Positions 12,043 to 22,773 of a DNA stretch of 64,000 nucleotides are shown here, in pieces. How positions within the stretch are numbered: position 1 is the stretch's first letter; every line of letters begins with the position of its first letter. The stretch is from Smittia aterrima (lineage: Eukaryota; Arthropoda; Insecta; Diptera; Chironomidae), in the NCBI GenBank assembly GCA_033063855.1, contig CP093831.1:15314001-15378000 (forward strand). The letters are read 5' to 3'. The translations under genes and the position numbers were made by a program. Under the pieces are notes generated by a model. That model did no database searches and was not told where the DNA came from. It was given only the letters and a program-made list of their open reading frames with translations.

Positions 12043-13769
12043 ATGTCAAAGTCAAAAATTCCCGTTCGCGACCTCACACCAATGTTTCATCAATTTCCAA
12101 CAAAGGACAACCACAGATCACGACGAGACAAACATTCAACGTTCTCTGATAACTTTGTGGCATCATCAGAGCGAAGCAAAAGTCTCGAACGCAATCAAAG
12201 ATCAAACGATAAAATCAAAGATTTGAGAAATTTAGTGAGTAAAGAAAAACGTTTTCCCGTAGGAATATTTTTGTCTCTCATCGATTTTCCCAAAAGTTTC
12301 TTGCTTGTTAACCCAGTTTTCGTTTCATCCCCTCTTTTCTTCATGCCATGTGCGTTTTCACAACATTAAAACAGATCAATATTAAAGACAATCAAATTCA
12401 CGAGCTCGTAGGGAAAGTCACGAACTTGTTCGAGGAAAATGAAAGATTGCGAAATGACAAAACGATTTTGGTGGAAAACTACAACTCGCTTTATGAAAAG
12501 CTTGATCGACACGCGACGAGAAGCGGGAATATCAGGGAACAGAAACTTGATAATCGAACAGAAATCACGGAGAACCTGGAAAAGGAAAACTCCGAAATGA
12601 AAAATGACTTAAAGATGTTGAAGGTTCTCGTCTTTCGATTGAACAAACACATCGAGCATTATCAGCATTTGATGAATGAAAGGGAAATAACTTTCGACTC
12701 GCCTAAGAAGACCGTCGATGAGAATGATATTGCGTTATCGTGGGATGTAAAGTCACATCTTTTATCGCCTTTGATGAACTCTTACGAGGAAAGAATCAAA
12801 GAGAAGAATGAAATCATTAAAAGCTACGAGGCAGAGCTGAATCAAGTCTCAATTAAAATCAAGAAAATTCTTGATGAGAACGAGAAACTTCACGAGATGA
12901 TTGATGATGTGAACAAGAACTCCGAGCTCTGGACGACAGAGAAGCAACGTTTGGTCAGTCAATGTGAGATTCTTAAGAGCAAAGCGTCGATTCATTGTAA
13001 GCGTGCTGATCTGGCGAAAGAAAAGTTAATGGAGGTCTTGAAAGCTTATGAGCAGAAAGTTCAATCTCAAGCTTTGGACATCGAACGACTTCAAGAAGCG
13101 TATAGTAGATCGAAAGGAGAAATTACAACGCTCAAGAACTTTCAAAAAAATCCTGAAGCCGTTGCCGAGTCGATCAAGGATTGTCAAAAGTAAGACAAAT
13201 CGAAAGTTTAAGAATAAAATAATCTTTTCTACTTTATGAAAATATTTTAGACTATTCGAAGATCTAAAGCTTCAGTTTGAAGTTGAGAAAGGTCAACTTT
13301 TAGACGAGAAACATAATTTGAATGTCCAGCAAAATCTATACAAGTCGACGATCAACGAACTTGAAGCAAAAGTCCTTGAACTAAACGGATTATTAGAGAG
13401 ACAACGATTGTTAAATGAGTGAGTTTATCTTTTTTCTTGTAAACAATATTTCTTTTCATTTAATTTATCCACAGAGCTCTCACCGAGAAAAACAAAAGTC
13501 TGAAGAAATCTCTTTACACTGAGCGACAATCCAGAGGCAATCTTGAGAAAGAAGTTAACGATTTCCGTGAGTTCGGCAACGAAAAATTCAAAGAGTCTTG
13601 GCAAAACGTGAGCGATCTTCACGCTTTAATTCAAGAGAAAGAACTGACGATTCAAGATTTACGATTCACCCAACAAAAAGAAATTGAGGATCTACGACAT
13701 AAACTTTATCAAAGAGATCAAACTTTAAGAAAAGTTCTTGAAACAAAAATTCACATTCCTTCAAATTAA
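12043..13769 (+). CDS. Cep89: Coiled-coil centrosomal/centriolar appendage protein, probable Cep89
   Basis: Exons: 12043-12234, 12375-13189, 13251-13418, 13475-13769, giving 489 residues. A basic, disordered N-terminus of about 60 residues is followed by nearly continuous heptad-rich coiled coil to the C-terminus, without catalytic motifs. The segment HELVGKVTNLFEENERL and the general layout resemble insect Cep89 (CCDC123), a distal-appendage protein that in flies has also been linked to mitochondrial complex IV. Coiled-coil proteins are hard to assign by eye, so the family name is tentative; the gene itself is secure from the open, in-phase exons and its neighbour spacing. The start at 12043 was chosen because it opens the longest frame with good downstream splice phase. 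Confidence 0.55.
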
Positions 13770-14372
13770 TGAAATGAAGAGTTGAATGAAATTATGAAAA
13801 TTATCGCTTTGAATCTAGTTTAAATCGAATTTGTTTTGTTTATTTGAAGATTTTAATAAATTGTGCAATTATCTGATGAAAAATCTTCAACTTTGTCAAA
13901 GTTTTTCAAGAAGTTCCTGGAAAACAATCGCAAAAACATCGCGCCAAACAATCCACTACAACAATCGCGATTCTCACGCGAGAAGAAAGTAAAGAAGAAA
14001 ATTATTTTCAAATAAAAACATCGGAAGAACACAAACGTTCAAGTTCACAACTCAAAGAGATTCTCATCTCATTCGTCGGCGAGATTTTCTCAAAAGCGGT
14101 TGAACTTAAACTTCACGAGGAAATTTATTTTCTTCTCACCAATTTCGAATAAAGAAAAGTAAATTTCCTAAATAGAAAAAAACTCTGAATCGTGTGGACG
14201 TGGAAACGGAAGTTATTGGAGATCATTCAAAGTCGATTGATGTGTGAATCTACAAGTGGAAGTCGAAGATTGGTTCGAGATCTAAAATTGATTCACGAGG
14301 TTGATAGATTTTTCGATATCAACGATCGTCGAACAAATATTTTCCTTGCGATTGTTTGATTACAAAGTGACG
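13770..14372. other. Intergenic gap upstream of the MLCK gene
   Basis: Contains the 3' end of the coiled-coil gene, with AATAAA at about 13855, and the putative promoter of the kinase gene. No coding or RNA feature is recognised. Confidence 0.5.
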
Positions 14373-17300
14373 ATGATTTACGTCGACGAATTTATTGATC
14401 CAGTCGAGAGTAAGTAGCGGCGGTTTGATTAAGTTCCTTTTCCTGTCTCAGTCTCGCCATGAATTTTTTATGTACGACAAGAGCGGGAGAGACGATCGAG
14501 TATTTTTGTCTTAAGCAAATGGAAATAAACTTTCTGATGGTGCTCGAGTGTGAAATATTCTTTTGAATGGCGACAGTTGAAAATTTTGGACGATTTTTAC
14601 GATTTTAAAACGAGCCGAGAACATCAACAACGAATCAAAGGCGACCGTCGGTCGTTCATTAATTTCATTTGGCATTAAAATTGTCGGAGCTGTGACGACA
14701 TTCGCGTGATTTAATTGAAAGCAACAAAGCCACTCGATCAGTTCGATTCTGTTTGCGATGTGTTTATTGATGAATTTTCATTGCGGGACGCTTTCAATTT
14801 CCCAGAAAACTTTGGTTGTTTCAGCTGAAAGAGAGAAAATTGAAAAAAGAAACAAAATAAAATCGCGACTCGTGGAATTTTGCCAGAAAAACTTTTCCGC
14901 ACAAGATGAAAACAGAGAGAAAAAGATTTTGATTTTTATAAGAAAAGGCAACCAAATGTTCACAATTGTGTCTCCCGCGGTTCTTTTTCTGAGTGATTGA
15001 AGGGACATGCTATCGATGACCTTTGTTTGAGACAGTTCGCAAGTCAAGATCCTTGCAAAGATCCTTTTGATGGATTGCTCACGCTGATCATGAGCTTCCC
15101 TCATGATTTCTCTCCAATTACATTTCTTTTGATCATCGTAAACCTTTCACCGCCGGCGAGCTCATCTCAAGCTCTAATGACGTAATTTTCTTCTTCAAAA
15201 GTTTCATTCAACCTGAATACCGCACGAGAGGCTAAAGAACGAGCATCGCGGATGTGCCGAAAGATCGTTCTCTCGCAATGTAAACATTGTACGAGTCTTA
15301 ACAAGTTGCGCGTTCCCAAACTGTCTAGGGCGATGATAAATTTCGCTACATATCGAGTCACCCGATCAAATTCCTCGTTTAGCGACTCGTTGAGAGAAAT
15401 GCTGATCAATCTTTTGCGCATCAAAATGTTTTTGTTTCCTGTGTGATCGTGGGAGTAATTGGTCTTGAACCACATATGTTCAGCAAAAGTCGTAAAGGCG
15501 AGTGAGAGTCCGAGGCGTAAAATTTGCGCGACGATTTCACGCATCGACGTTCGCGTTTGAGGTCGGACACGATTAATTAGGAATCTGGCGAACAAAATGT
15601 TTGCATACATCTGGCGCCAAGATTTAATGAAAAACGTCTTGGCTTTTCTATTGCAGACTTGGACGCGCCTTTTCCCTATCGACCAGTCAATATTAAATCC
15701 GATGAGAACCCAACTGATTTGTACCAGATCCTTCCGGAGCTTGGACGTGGAAGCTTTGGAACAGTTTTCCTATGCAAAGAAAAGACATCGGGACTTGAAC
15801 TTGCTGTGAAGATTGTTAGTTATAAGAAGAAAAAGGACAAACAGATGATGGAGATGGAGATCGACATACTCGCGAGCTTGAACCATTCAGCAATTATTCA
15901 AGTTTACGACGCGTTCGATTTCGGAAATAAACTTTATTTAATGATGGAACTGTGAGTGTTCCTCTAATTAGACTGACGACATCTAATTAAATTTCCATTC
16001 AGCATTCAAGGAGGCGAGTTGTTCGAGAGAGTGATTGATGAAGACTTCGTGTTGACTGAAAGGGCGTGCGCTTGCTTTATGAAACAGATTTGTGAGGCAA
16101 TGGAATATTTGCACTCGAACAAAGTTATTCATCTCGACATGAAGGTAAATAATAAAATAACTTCGAGATATATCATCGTTGACAATTTCAATCAACAGCC
16201 GGAAAATGTATTGTGTCTTTCAAAAAGCGGGAACCGAATTAAAATCATTGACTTTGGCTTTGCACGACGCTACGATCCCTGCAAGAAACTTCAAGTAAGA
16301 AAATGTCCTTCATAATAATCTTGAATCTGTTTCATTGACTTAATGCATCGAAGGTGATGTTTGGCACAGCTGAGTTTTCTGCACCGGAAGTCGTTAATTT
16401 TGATGAAATCGGATTCTCTACTGATATGTGGTCGATAGGCGTCATCTGCTACGTTCTGTAAGTATCGCGATGTCTAATCGAAACGATCATTAAGAAATGA
16501 TCGTCGCTTGTTATCGCTACCCAGTTTTGATTCCTCAATTTGCAATGTGATCGTAAAAGTTTCCTCCGACAGTGATTTTCTGTTTTCATTTTCTGTTTGT
16601 GCAATGAAAAATATTCAAGCCAAGTTTATCGTCTTGGTCGAGAATGCAAATTTTTGATCTTTTCACTGAGTTTGTTTTGTTTTGTGGATCTTTTAATTTT
16701 CCTTTCTCGCTCAATCATTCGAATAATTAATCAAAGGATATTACGTCGCGTTTTTATTTTCCGTTTTTATCAACGATTTGCGCACATTGAGGTTCATACT
16801 GGCGATAGCGTTTCTGGGAAAGTGTGGGACTTAGGAGCTCACGTGTTTGCTTCGAGTCGTTACACTTTGTTGGTAACAAAGTCGTCGAACTTTTAGAATA
16901 GAAACAACTTGAACTTCTCCAACTCACTACTCGACATCTCTCCCGCAGCTTATCTGGCCTTTCGCCATTCGTTGGTGCAGACGATTTCGAGACGATGACT
17001 AATGTTTCTTTAGCTAAATTCTCCTTTGACTATGCTCCCTTTGATGAAATTTCAAGTGAAGCAAAATCTTTTGTAGAACAATTGCTCGTTAAGGAACCAT
17101 CGAAACGATTGACTGCGAAAAACGCTTTGTCTCATGAATGGTTGCACTGCACGAAAGGAAATTCCGACCGGGAAATAACGCTATCGTTGACAAAAACAAA
17201 ATTGAAACGCTATGTGATTCTTAGACGGTAAGTCCCTTCCGCTCATATCACTGTTCACATCACTCTTTCATGGTTTTTGATGTCTCTTTTCTCTTTTACA

Positions 17301-17380
17301 GTTGGCGAAAAGCAGCATTGAGCATAATGTTTCTGAATAAATTAAACAAAGTTAATGCTAATCATAATCAGAATGCTTGA
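14373..17380 (+). CDS. Short myosin light chain kinase (stand-alone kinase plus calmodulin-binding tail)
   Basis: Ser/Thr kinase of the MLCK/Stretchin-Mlck family, expected to phosphorylate the regulatory light chain of myosin II. Exons: 14373-14409, 15657-15951, 16003-16144, 16199-16294, 16354-16457, 16949-17227, 17302-17380, giving 343 residues. Visible motifs: glycine loop GRGSFG (42-47), Lys64 in AVK, catalytic HLDMKPEN (Asp156), DFG (176-178), FGTAEFSAPE, and DMWSIGVICYVLLSGLSPF. The C-terminus, about residues 303-330 (KLKRYVILRRWRKAALSIMF), looks like the MLCK autoinhibitory and calmodulin-binding helix. No Ig or Fn3 domain is encoded in or just upstream of the gene, unlike giant Stretchin-Mlck. 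The HLDMK in place of HLDLK is conservative. The family is secure; exact orthology is not. Confidence 0.88.
14410..15656 (+). other. Long first intron of the MLCK gene, 1.25 kb
   Basis: Bounded by donor gtaagt at 14410 and acceptor ttgcag ending at 15656; joining restores an Asn codon and the kinase frame. It holds an ATG-initiated antisense frame of 147 codons (15167-15610) that I cannot assign, treated under findings, and otherwise no recognised feature. Confidence 0.65.
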
Positions 17381-17492
17381 AATATTTAATAATAAAATTA
17401 ATTTTATCGAAAATCAAAATATTTCTTTTAATAGATCATCAAATTTTTTAAATAATATATTGTAGATGATCTAGTAGTTTTATATATTTTAT

Positions 17493-17513
17493 CAACTGGC
17501 TTTTCGCCAGTTG
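17493..17513. repeat. Perfect stem-loop, 8-bp arms
   Basis: CAACTGGC at 17493-17500 and GCCAGTTG at 17506-17513 are exact reverse complements around a TTTTC loop. It lies 113 bp after the MLCK stop and 13 bp before the transposon's left end. It may be flanking DNA or part of an older insertion. Confidence 0.5.
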
Positions 17514-17525
17514 CCATTCAACAAG

Positions 17526-17606
17526 CATAGATAACAAGATAACTAGATTCGACACTGAAGTTCAAGGAGGTTGCATTGATGTTGTTTTTCGCTTTGTTTG
17601 ATTCCG
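17526..17606 (+). repeat. Left terminal inverted repeat of the THAP/MULE-like element
   Basis: Begins CATAGATAACAAGATAACTA. It pairs with the right end at 18523-18614 with one mismatch over the outer 31 bases, then continues after an indel. Confidence 0.8.
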
Positions 17607-17691
17607 TGTGCTTACTATCAAGGTAAAAGAGAATTCGCTCTGTTCTTACAACATCAAAAGTTTTTATGATTTACAATTTACAGCTTCTATT

Positions 17692-18072
17692 ATGGTGTAT
17701 AAATGCTCTGTTCCGTGGTGTCACAACGTGTCGAGTATGGAAGAGGTTTCCCTCCACAAGGTGCTAGACATAAGGACGAATAACTCTGTCGAGTCTTTGA
17801 ATCATCAGTTGAAGACAGTTTTTCACAAGCATCCAAACATCTGGGACTTTACCGAATCACTTCAAAACTTTATCCATAAGGCATACGCAGATCTCAAGGG
17901 AGAAACGCATGAAAATTTTAGAGATAAGGACTACTCATTGCTTTCAATGCAAAGGGATATCAACCTGGTGTCGCTTCTCGGATCTGCAATTTTCATTTCA
18001 CTGAAGATTCATTTGTTTACGATTTTAAGAGTTCTAACTTTGCTTTCTCAGCCACTTTGTAAAACTTTTTAA
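17692..18072 (+). pseudogene. Transposase remnant: half THAP finger joined to MULE-like C-terminal segment
   Basis: An ATG at 17692 opens MVYKCSVPWCHN, the start of a THAP zinc finger (first Cys pair, then a SLHK motif). The second half of the finger, including the usual C-x2-H, is missing. The frame passes directly into TNNSVESLNHQL and HPNIWDFTESLQ, a pattern typical of the C-terminal part of insect MULE-type transposases. The DDE catalytic core that should lie between them is absent, so the copy cannot encode an active enzyme. A further in-frame piece without an ATG continues in another frame at about 18086-18420 (DAETLRHLEEQADKVSWGSL). The assignment to MULE rests on motif recall, not on a search. 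Confidence 0.6.
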
Positions 18073-18522
18073 TACTTCGGTTCTCGTAACAACCTACAGA
18101 AGCGGACACTTGTCCAATCCCCGACTTTGCTGCCTCATATGCTAATACGCAGACCATAATTGATTCTGCACTTGATGCTGAAACTCTTCGTCATCTCGAG
18201 GAGCAGGCTGATAAAGTTTCTTGGGGTTCTCTTCAAAAAGATTTTCTGGCAAAACTGTCCAGTTCAATTGAAACTTATGTTGTTACTCAGGATGAAGGGT
18301 TCATGGAATTCTACCGATTGGAATTTATCAAATCGAAGGGCACAAAAGTTGCTAAGAGCGTCACTATTAATCGAAATATGAACATATCTCTCACGGTTCA
18401 TGGCAACAAATTGGCGAAAATATTATATTGTGCAAATATTATATATTTTAAATTATATCGATATATTAAATTATATCCGAATTATATCCAATCCGGAATC
18501 ATACATTTCGGCCCATTCCAAA

Positions 18523-18614
18523 ACGGAATAATACAGAGCGAAAAACAACAACAATGCAACTTCCTTGAAATCGTTATTGGCGAAGTGTCGAATCTAGTTA
18601 TATTGTTATCTATG
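18523..18614 (-). repeat. Right terminal inverted repeat of the THAP/MULE-like element
   Basis: Reverse complement of the left end. The outer 31 bases are at 18584-18614, and the inner part at 18523-18570 matches the left interior (GTTGCATTGTTGTTGTTTTT on the minus strand). Confidence 0.8.
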
Positions 18615-19155
18615 TAACAAGAATGAAATTATAATCAGCATCACAACCTTCATTCATTCTGTATTATATATATGATAATATATTATTAGCCTTAACCCAA
18701 CGTTCCTAACATTTTTAAACACAAACGTGCGCAATATTCACGGGGGTAAATGACATCTGGTGGATAATAATTCAAACACAAACAAGCAAAATTGGAAAAG
18801 CGCTGTTGATTACATTTTTGATTTTGTAAAATTAAAAAAGTTCTTTAACAGCTTGCCGTGGGGCTATAAAAACAAATGATTTCTTGAAATTGTAGTTGAG
18901 TCGGTTCTTGTGGCAGAAGCATTCAAGTTGATGCAGAAAAATTGAATTTAATGTGATTTAAAGACAAAAGTGCAAAATCAAAACAAACATAGATTTGTTC
19001 GTGAAATATTTCCCGCTTTTCTGTAAAATGCATCGTGAAAATAAGCTTAAAGGGAATTAAAATGACTTTATTGTGCTGAAATTAAACCAAACAGTTGATG
19101 CAATGCATTAAATTCAAGTTTATTTGAACATCCAGTTGAAGTCGATGCACTCGCG
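18615..19155. other. Gap between transposon and ZAD zinc-finger gene
   Basis: Very AT-rich, with a TA-rich run (TATTATATATATGATAATATATTATTA) split around 18660-18690. It presumably contains the promoter and 5' UTR of the zinc-finger gene. No gene is seen. Confidence 0.5.
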
Positions 19156-21700
19156 ATGTCTGGCTATCGCTGCGTAAACTTCACGGATCTCTGCCGACTA
19201 TGTTCAAGTGCTGGTAACAACAATATACATATATTCAATGACGAAAGTTTACAAAAAAAGATAACTGAATGTTTACCAATTAATTTGAATGAGAAGGACA
19301 AACTCCCCAAAGTAATTTGTACTCAATGCCTCGAGTACGTCCAAGTGTTCTCCGATTTCCGGCAGTCATGCTCAAAGGCACAAAAGATGCTTGAGAGCTG
19401 TCTAAACACATCCAAACTTAGAAATGGCGGTCAAGTTTACATCAAGGATGAGGTGCCCACAAAAAAAGTTCTCAAACCAATTCAAAGCCCATCGACGAAG
19501 CTAATTCCAAATTTATGTAACATTGTCTCATCAACGCCAACGAAACAAGTTAAAACCAATATTCTTTCATCACCGAACCAGCCTGATTTCCTTAGCAGCA
19601 TAATGCAAGCAGTTGGCATTCAGGTAAGAAATAGTTAGAAACACTACGTTTGAGATTCTTAACATTTTCATAATTTTAGACCAGCGACGATGCGTCTGAG
19701 AATATTTCTTTCTCTCAAAACATTCAGCCTCAGCAAAATGTCCATTCGGTTCCTCAATACACATTCACTCTTGATGGAGGGACGTTAAAGTCGGGACAAA
19801 TTCAGTACAAGATCGAAAATGCAGCTCAACCACAGCAACAGCTCACCAAGCCAACTCAAGAATCTCAACAGCTCGATGAGTTTCTAAAACTTAACAAGAA
19901 ACATGTTGTGCTTAAAAAGAGTCAACCAGTGGAAGAGTCGAAAAATAAGAAACCAAAGTTTAATTTGATTTTACAAGCGTCGCCACAAAAGCAAAAGATT
20001 GGACCACAAGTGACCGTGTCATCTACTAATAAAACGTTTGGATCACCATCAACCCTTAACACACCAACAAAATCTCAAATTCAAATTCATAACATTGAGA
20101 AGATCATGCCACCTTCAAATCAAACGTCACCCACGAAACAGCAACTAGTTGTACCATTTATGGTTCGAAACGATGGATCGCGTAACTCAGAAGCCGCACA
20201 ATTACTCTCACAAGCGCTCTCTATGTCAAACAACCAATCAACTTTAGAAAATAAGGGATCTGCTAATCCACCGTTCGCCTATGTTCAAATGAAAATTCAA
20301 CCCAACGCAGATGGTCAACTAACACTTACTCCAGCAACGCCTGTTCAAGCACAGCAACATTTGCAGTTATCGCTATCACCGCAGCAATTCCAACAACTGA
20401 GCTTTCAAACGCCAACACATCAACAAACTCCTGCTCTCACGATGCAACCACAAATTACTGTCACACAAATGCCTGCTCAAGAGCAAGCTGACTGCCAAAC
20501 ACAGACGCCTACGATGAAGGCAGAGAGCATGGATGAAGGAGACGATTTTAATAACCAAGATGATGATTACTTCTACATGGATAACGATGACGATGATTCG
20601 AATGGCGAAGAAACGCAGGAAAAAACTGATAGCAATAGTAAACCAGCCGTAACCATCACCAAAAAGAAAATTTTGAAGCCATCGAAGAAAATTAAAAGTG
20701 AGAATCTGACAGAGCTGCAGTCTGTGCAACAGGAGCATTCCGATATAGCAAAGAAACAGCTCAACCAACTGACAAGTTTTAATACAAAGCGAACTGAGTC
20801 TGAAGCAGCAGAAAAGAATTCAGATCTGAATCTTACAGTTTGTGATGTTTGCAAGAAAGTTTTCAAGCGAAAGGAGTTCCTCATGCAACATCTGAAGTCA
20901 CATATTGGTCTCAGGCCATTCAAATGTGATGAGCCAACATGTAACAAATCATTCAGCCGAAAAGAACATTTACTTCGTCATGTGGTCTCTCATACAGGAA
21001 AGAAAATGTTTAACTGCGATGTCTGTAAAAAGCTCTTTAGTAGAAAGGATAATCTTAACAAACATCGTCGGTAAGTTTCAAATAATGTCTGATATCACTT
21101 CATTTACTAAAAGAAATTAATCACTTAAAGAATACATCCTGAGCCTGGTAATTCAAATATGCGCCATAGCTGCTCTACATGCGGCAAAGCATTCTCGCAT
21201 CGTGCTCAATTAGGAAAGCATCAGCTGATCTGTGATGGAAAGTCTGACGAAAGTGGCGTTGCTGATGAAGTTGAGATGAAGAAGGAAAAGGTTTGTTCAT
21301 GTTTATTTGATCCTGAATTAAAAATAATTTATTTTATTAATGATTTAAGGATGAAGTGCCAATAAACAAGAAAGTAAAGATAAAGTCAGAGAAAAAGTCT
21401 TCAGAACAAACAAAGGCACCAGCGGTTGTACAAGCTCCGACTTCGGTAGCAACAACACAAGCTCAACAGCAACAGCCCCAAATCGTTACGATCCTTCAAC
21501 AACCCCAACAGCAAGTGAAGATGAAAGAACCTCAAGCTCAACAAATCATTCTTTCGATGTCTCAAGCTCAAGCAATGATTCAGCAGCAACAGCAAAAAGC
21601 TGTCTACACATTCCCAACCAATTTGATTCTCAACGCTAACGGCTCGTTCATGACAAATGCTGGTGAAGTTATGGGAAACTTTAAATTCGATGGCCAGTAG
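19156..21700 (+). CDS. ZAD-C2H2 zinc-finger transcription factor
   Basis: Insect-type sequence-specific DNA-binding factor. Exons: 19156-19623, 19680-21070, 21131-21290, 21350-21700, giving 789 residues. An N-terminal ZAD dimerisation domain (about residues 12-80) shows LCRLC and, 40-odd residues later, VICTQC. A long Gln/Pro/Ser/Thr-rich linker follows with an acidic patch (about residues 430-460) and a lysine-rich NLS-like stretch. Four zinc fingers lie at about 543-652: three classical C2H2 fingers and a last one ending in Cys. The tail is poly-Gln rich (about 700-775). ZAD fingers are a lineage-specific expansion in insects, so I cannot name an ortholog. Poly-Gln tracts explain a long antisense frame at 20376-20768 that is not a gene. 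Confidence 0.9.
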
Positions 21701-22181
21701 ATTGAAGTTCTCTCTACATTTTATGTTTACGTGTGCAAAGGATTTTCAAGACGTTTTCATACTTTTAAAGTGAGATAGAATCTTAAGATAATTTTGAAAC
21801 TTTCGAATTCGTGGCCATGACTTTCTTTTAATATTTTCCCTGTTAAATTTAACAATTCGACCAAAGGTTTAAAGATTAAAAAATTGTAAAAATGCTAACG
21901 CACTCTCCGATTTTATGAGCACCTGCACTTTTTCAAATGTATCTCGTTTCAATGTTAAGGAAATCAATAATTTTAAGTGGAATCGACTTTGTGTAAATCG
22001 ATGTGAATAAAATGTGACGAAAAGAAAATTTTAAAATGTAATTCGATGCAGTAAATCGATGCTTGATTTATGATTCCACTCGCGAGAGCGAGTTGCTCTA
22101 TAAATATCTGAAAAACATTTTCTCGGCGATCGTAAAATTTCTTTTAGTTTTCAAGAATTTTTAAGAAGAGCAAGACAAGTT
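21701..22181. other. Gap: zinc-finger 3' UTR and galectin promoter
   Basis: AATAAA at about 22006 is a plausible polyadenylation signal for the zinc-finger gene. A TATA box for the next gene follows at 22099. No other feature is seen. Confidence 0.55.
22099..22106 (+). promoter_or_regulatory. TATA box of the galectin-like gene
   Basis: TATAAATA lies 83 bp upstream of the galectin ATG (22182), leaving room for a short 5' UTR with initiation near 22130. Most other genes here have no obvious TATA at this spacing, which suggests a more regulated transcript. Confidence 0.5.
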
Positions 22182-22742
22182 ATGACGACAGAAATGAAGC
22201 CGAAATCATTTTTCACGTTGATTCTTCCAAGAAAGCCTCGAGAAGGCGACATCATCAGTATTAAAGCAAAGTTGAGGAAGAGTCCTGAAGTGTAAGTTTC
22301 TTATTTAAAATCTTCAATTATCATTTCAAGAATGACATTTTCAAGCTTTCGCTTAATTCTGGGAGTTAAAGCTGCCGAAGATCGAAACTCAAGTCTCGAA
22401 CCGTCGATGGTTGCATTTGAGTTCAAAACAAAGTTCATCTCAAGTGGAATCAAAGTCACAACAAACTGGAAAACTGATACGGGCTGGCAAAATGAGCAAA
22501 CTATTGATTCGGATTGGATTGATGTGACAGGACGAGTGAACTTAAAGCTTTCATTTGAGAACAGTGCAATTATTCTAACTGACAGTGGCAATAGCGTCAT
22601 CACCAAATTTGATCTTCAATTTGAACTGGATAGAATCAATCGATTGCAAATTCATGGAAACATAAAGGAAATGCAAGAAGTGGCGTTGAAATATAATTCA
22701 AAGTTACGAAGGTCTCCGAGGAGAAAATCAAATTCAAATTAA
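22182..22742 (+). CDS. Degenerate single-domain galectin
   Basis: Exons: 22182-22291 and 22346-22742, giving 168 residues. One galectin fold fills almost the whole protein: an N-terminal strand GDIISIKAKL, a central WQNEQT segment that keeps the Trp and Glu of the WGxE motif, and the diagnostic C-terminal FELDRINRLQIHGNI. There is no signal peptide, as usual for galectins. The sugar-binding His-Asn-Arg triad appears replaced: the position of HFNPRF reads EFKTKF. The tail is basic (RRSPRRKS). It is probably a galectin-fold protein with altered or lost beta-galactoside binding. Its stop codon is 31 bp from the converging XPF stop. Confidence 0.82.
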
Positions 22743-22773
22743 CATTGTAGAACAAAACTTTATTAAACAGTAT

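Larger units (their letters stand above)
17526..18614. mobile_element. Decayed cut-and-paste DNA transposon with long TIRs (THAP/MULE-like)
   Basis: The outermost 31 bp at 17526-17556 and 18584-18614 are inverted copies with one mismatch, starting CATAGATAACAA. After an indel near the 30th base the inversion continues (TTCAAGG..GTTGCATTG..TTGTTTTTCGC) to about 17606 on the left and 18523 on the right, so each TIR is roughly 80-92 bp. Flanks read CAACAAG on the left and TAACAAG on the right, a possible imperfect target duplication. The interior carries a broken transposase-like reading frame. Long TIRs and the transposase C-terminal motif point to the Mutator-like (MULE) group. The element is 1089 bp, shorter than an autonomous MULE, and is interpreted as an internally deleted copy. 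Its ends match the small element at 27867-28083. Confidence 0.8.

Noticed and set aside
16597..16896. 99-codon frame in the MLCK intron 16458-16948
   Set aside because: No ATG start, and it sits between kinase exons whose splice sites restore the subdomain IX sequence exactly.
18086..18420. Independent host gene inside the transposon
   Set aside because: The frame has no ATG, follows an in-frame stop, and lies between the two TIRs, so it is better explained as part of the decayed transposase region.
20376..20768. 130-codon Leu-rich frame antisense to the ZAD zinc-finger gene
   Set aside because: It is the complement of Gln/His-rich coding sequence (CAA/CAG reads as Leu). Such tracts commonly give spurious long antisense frames.
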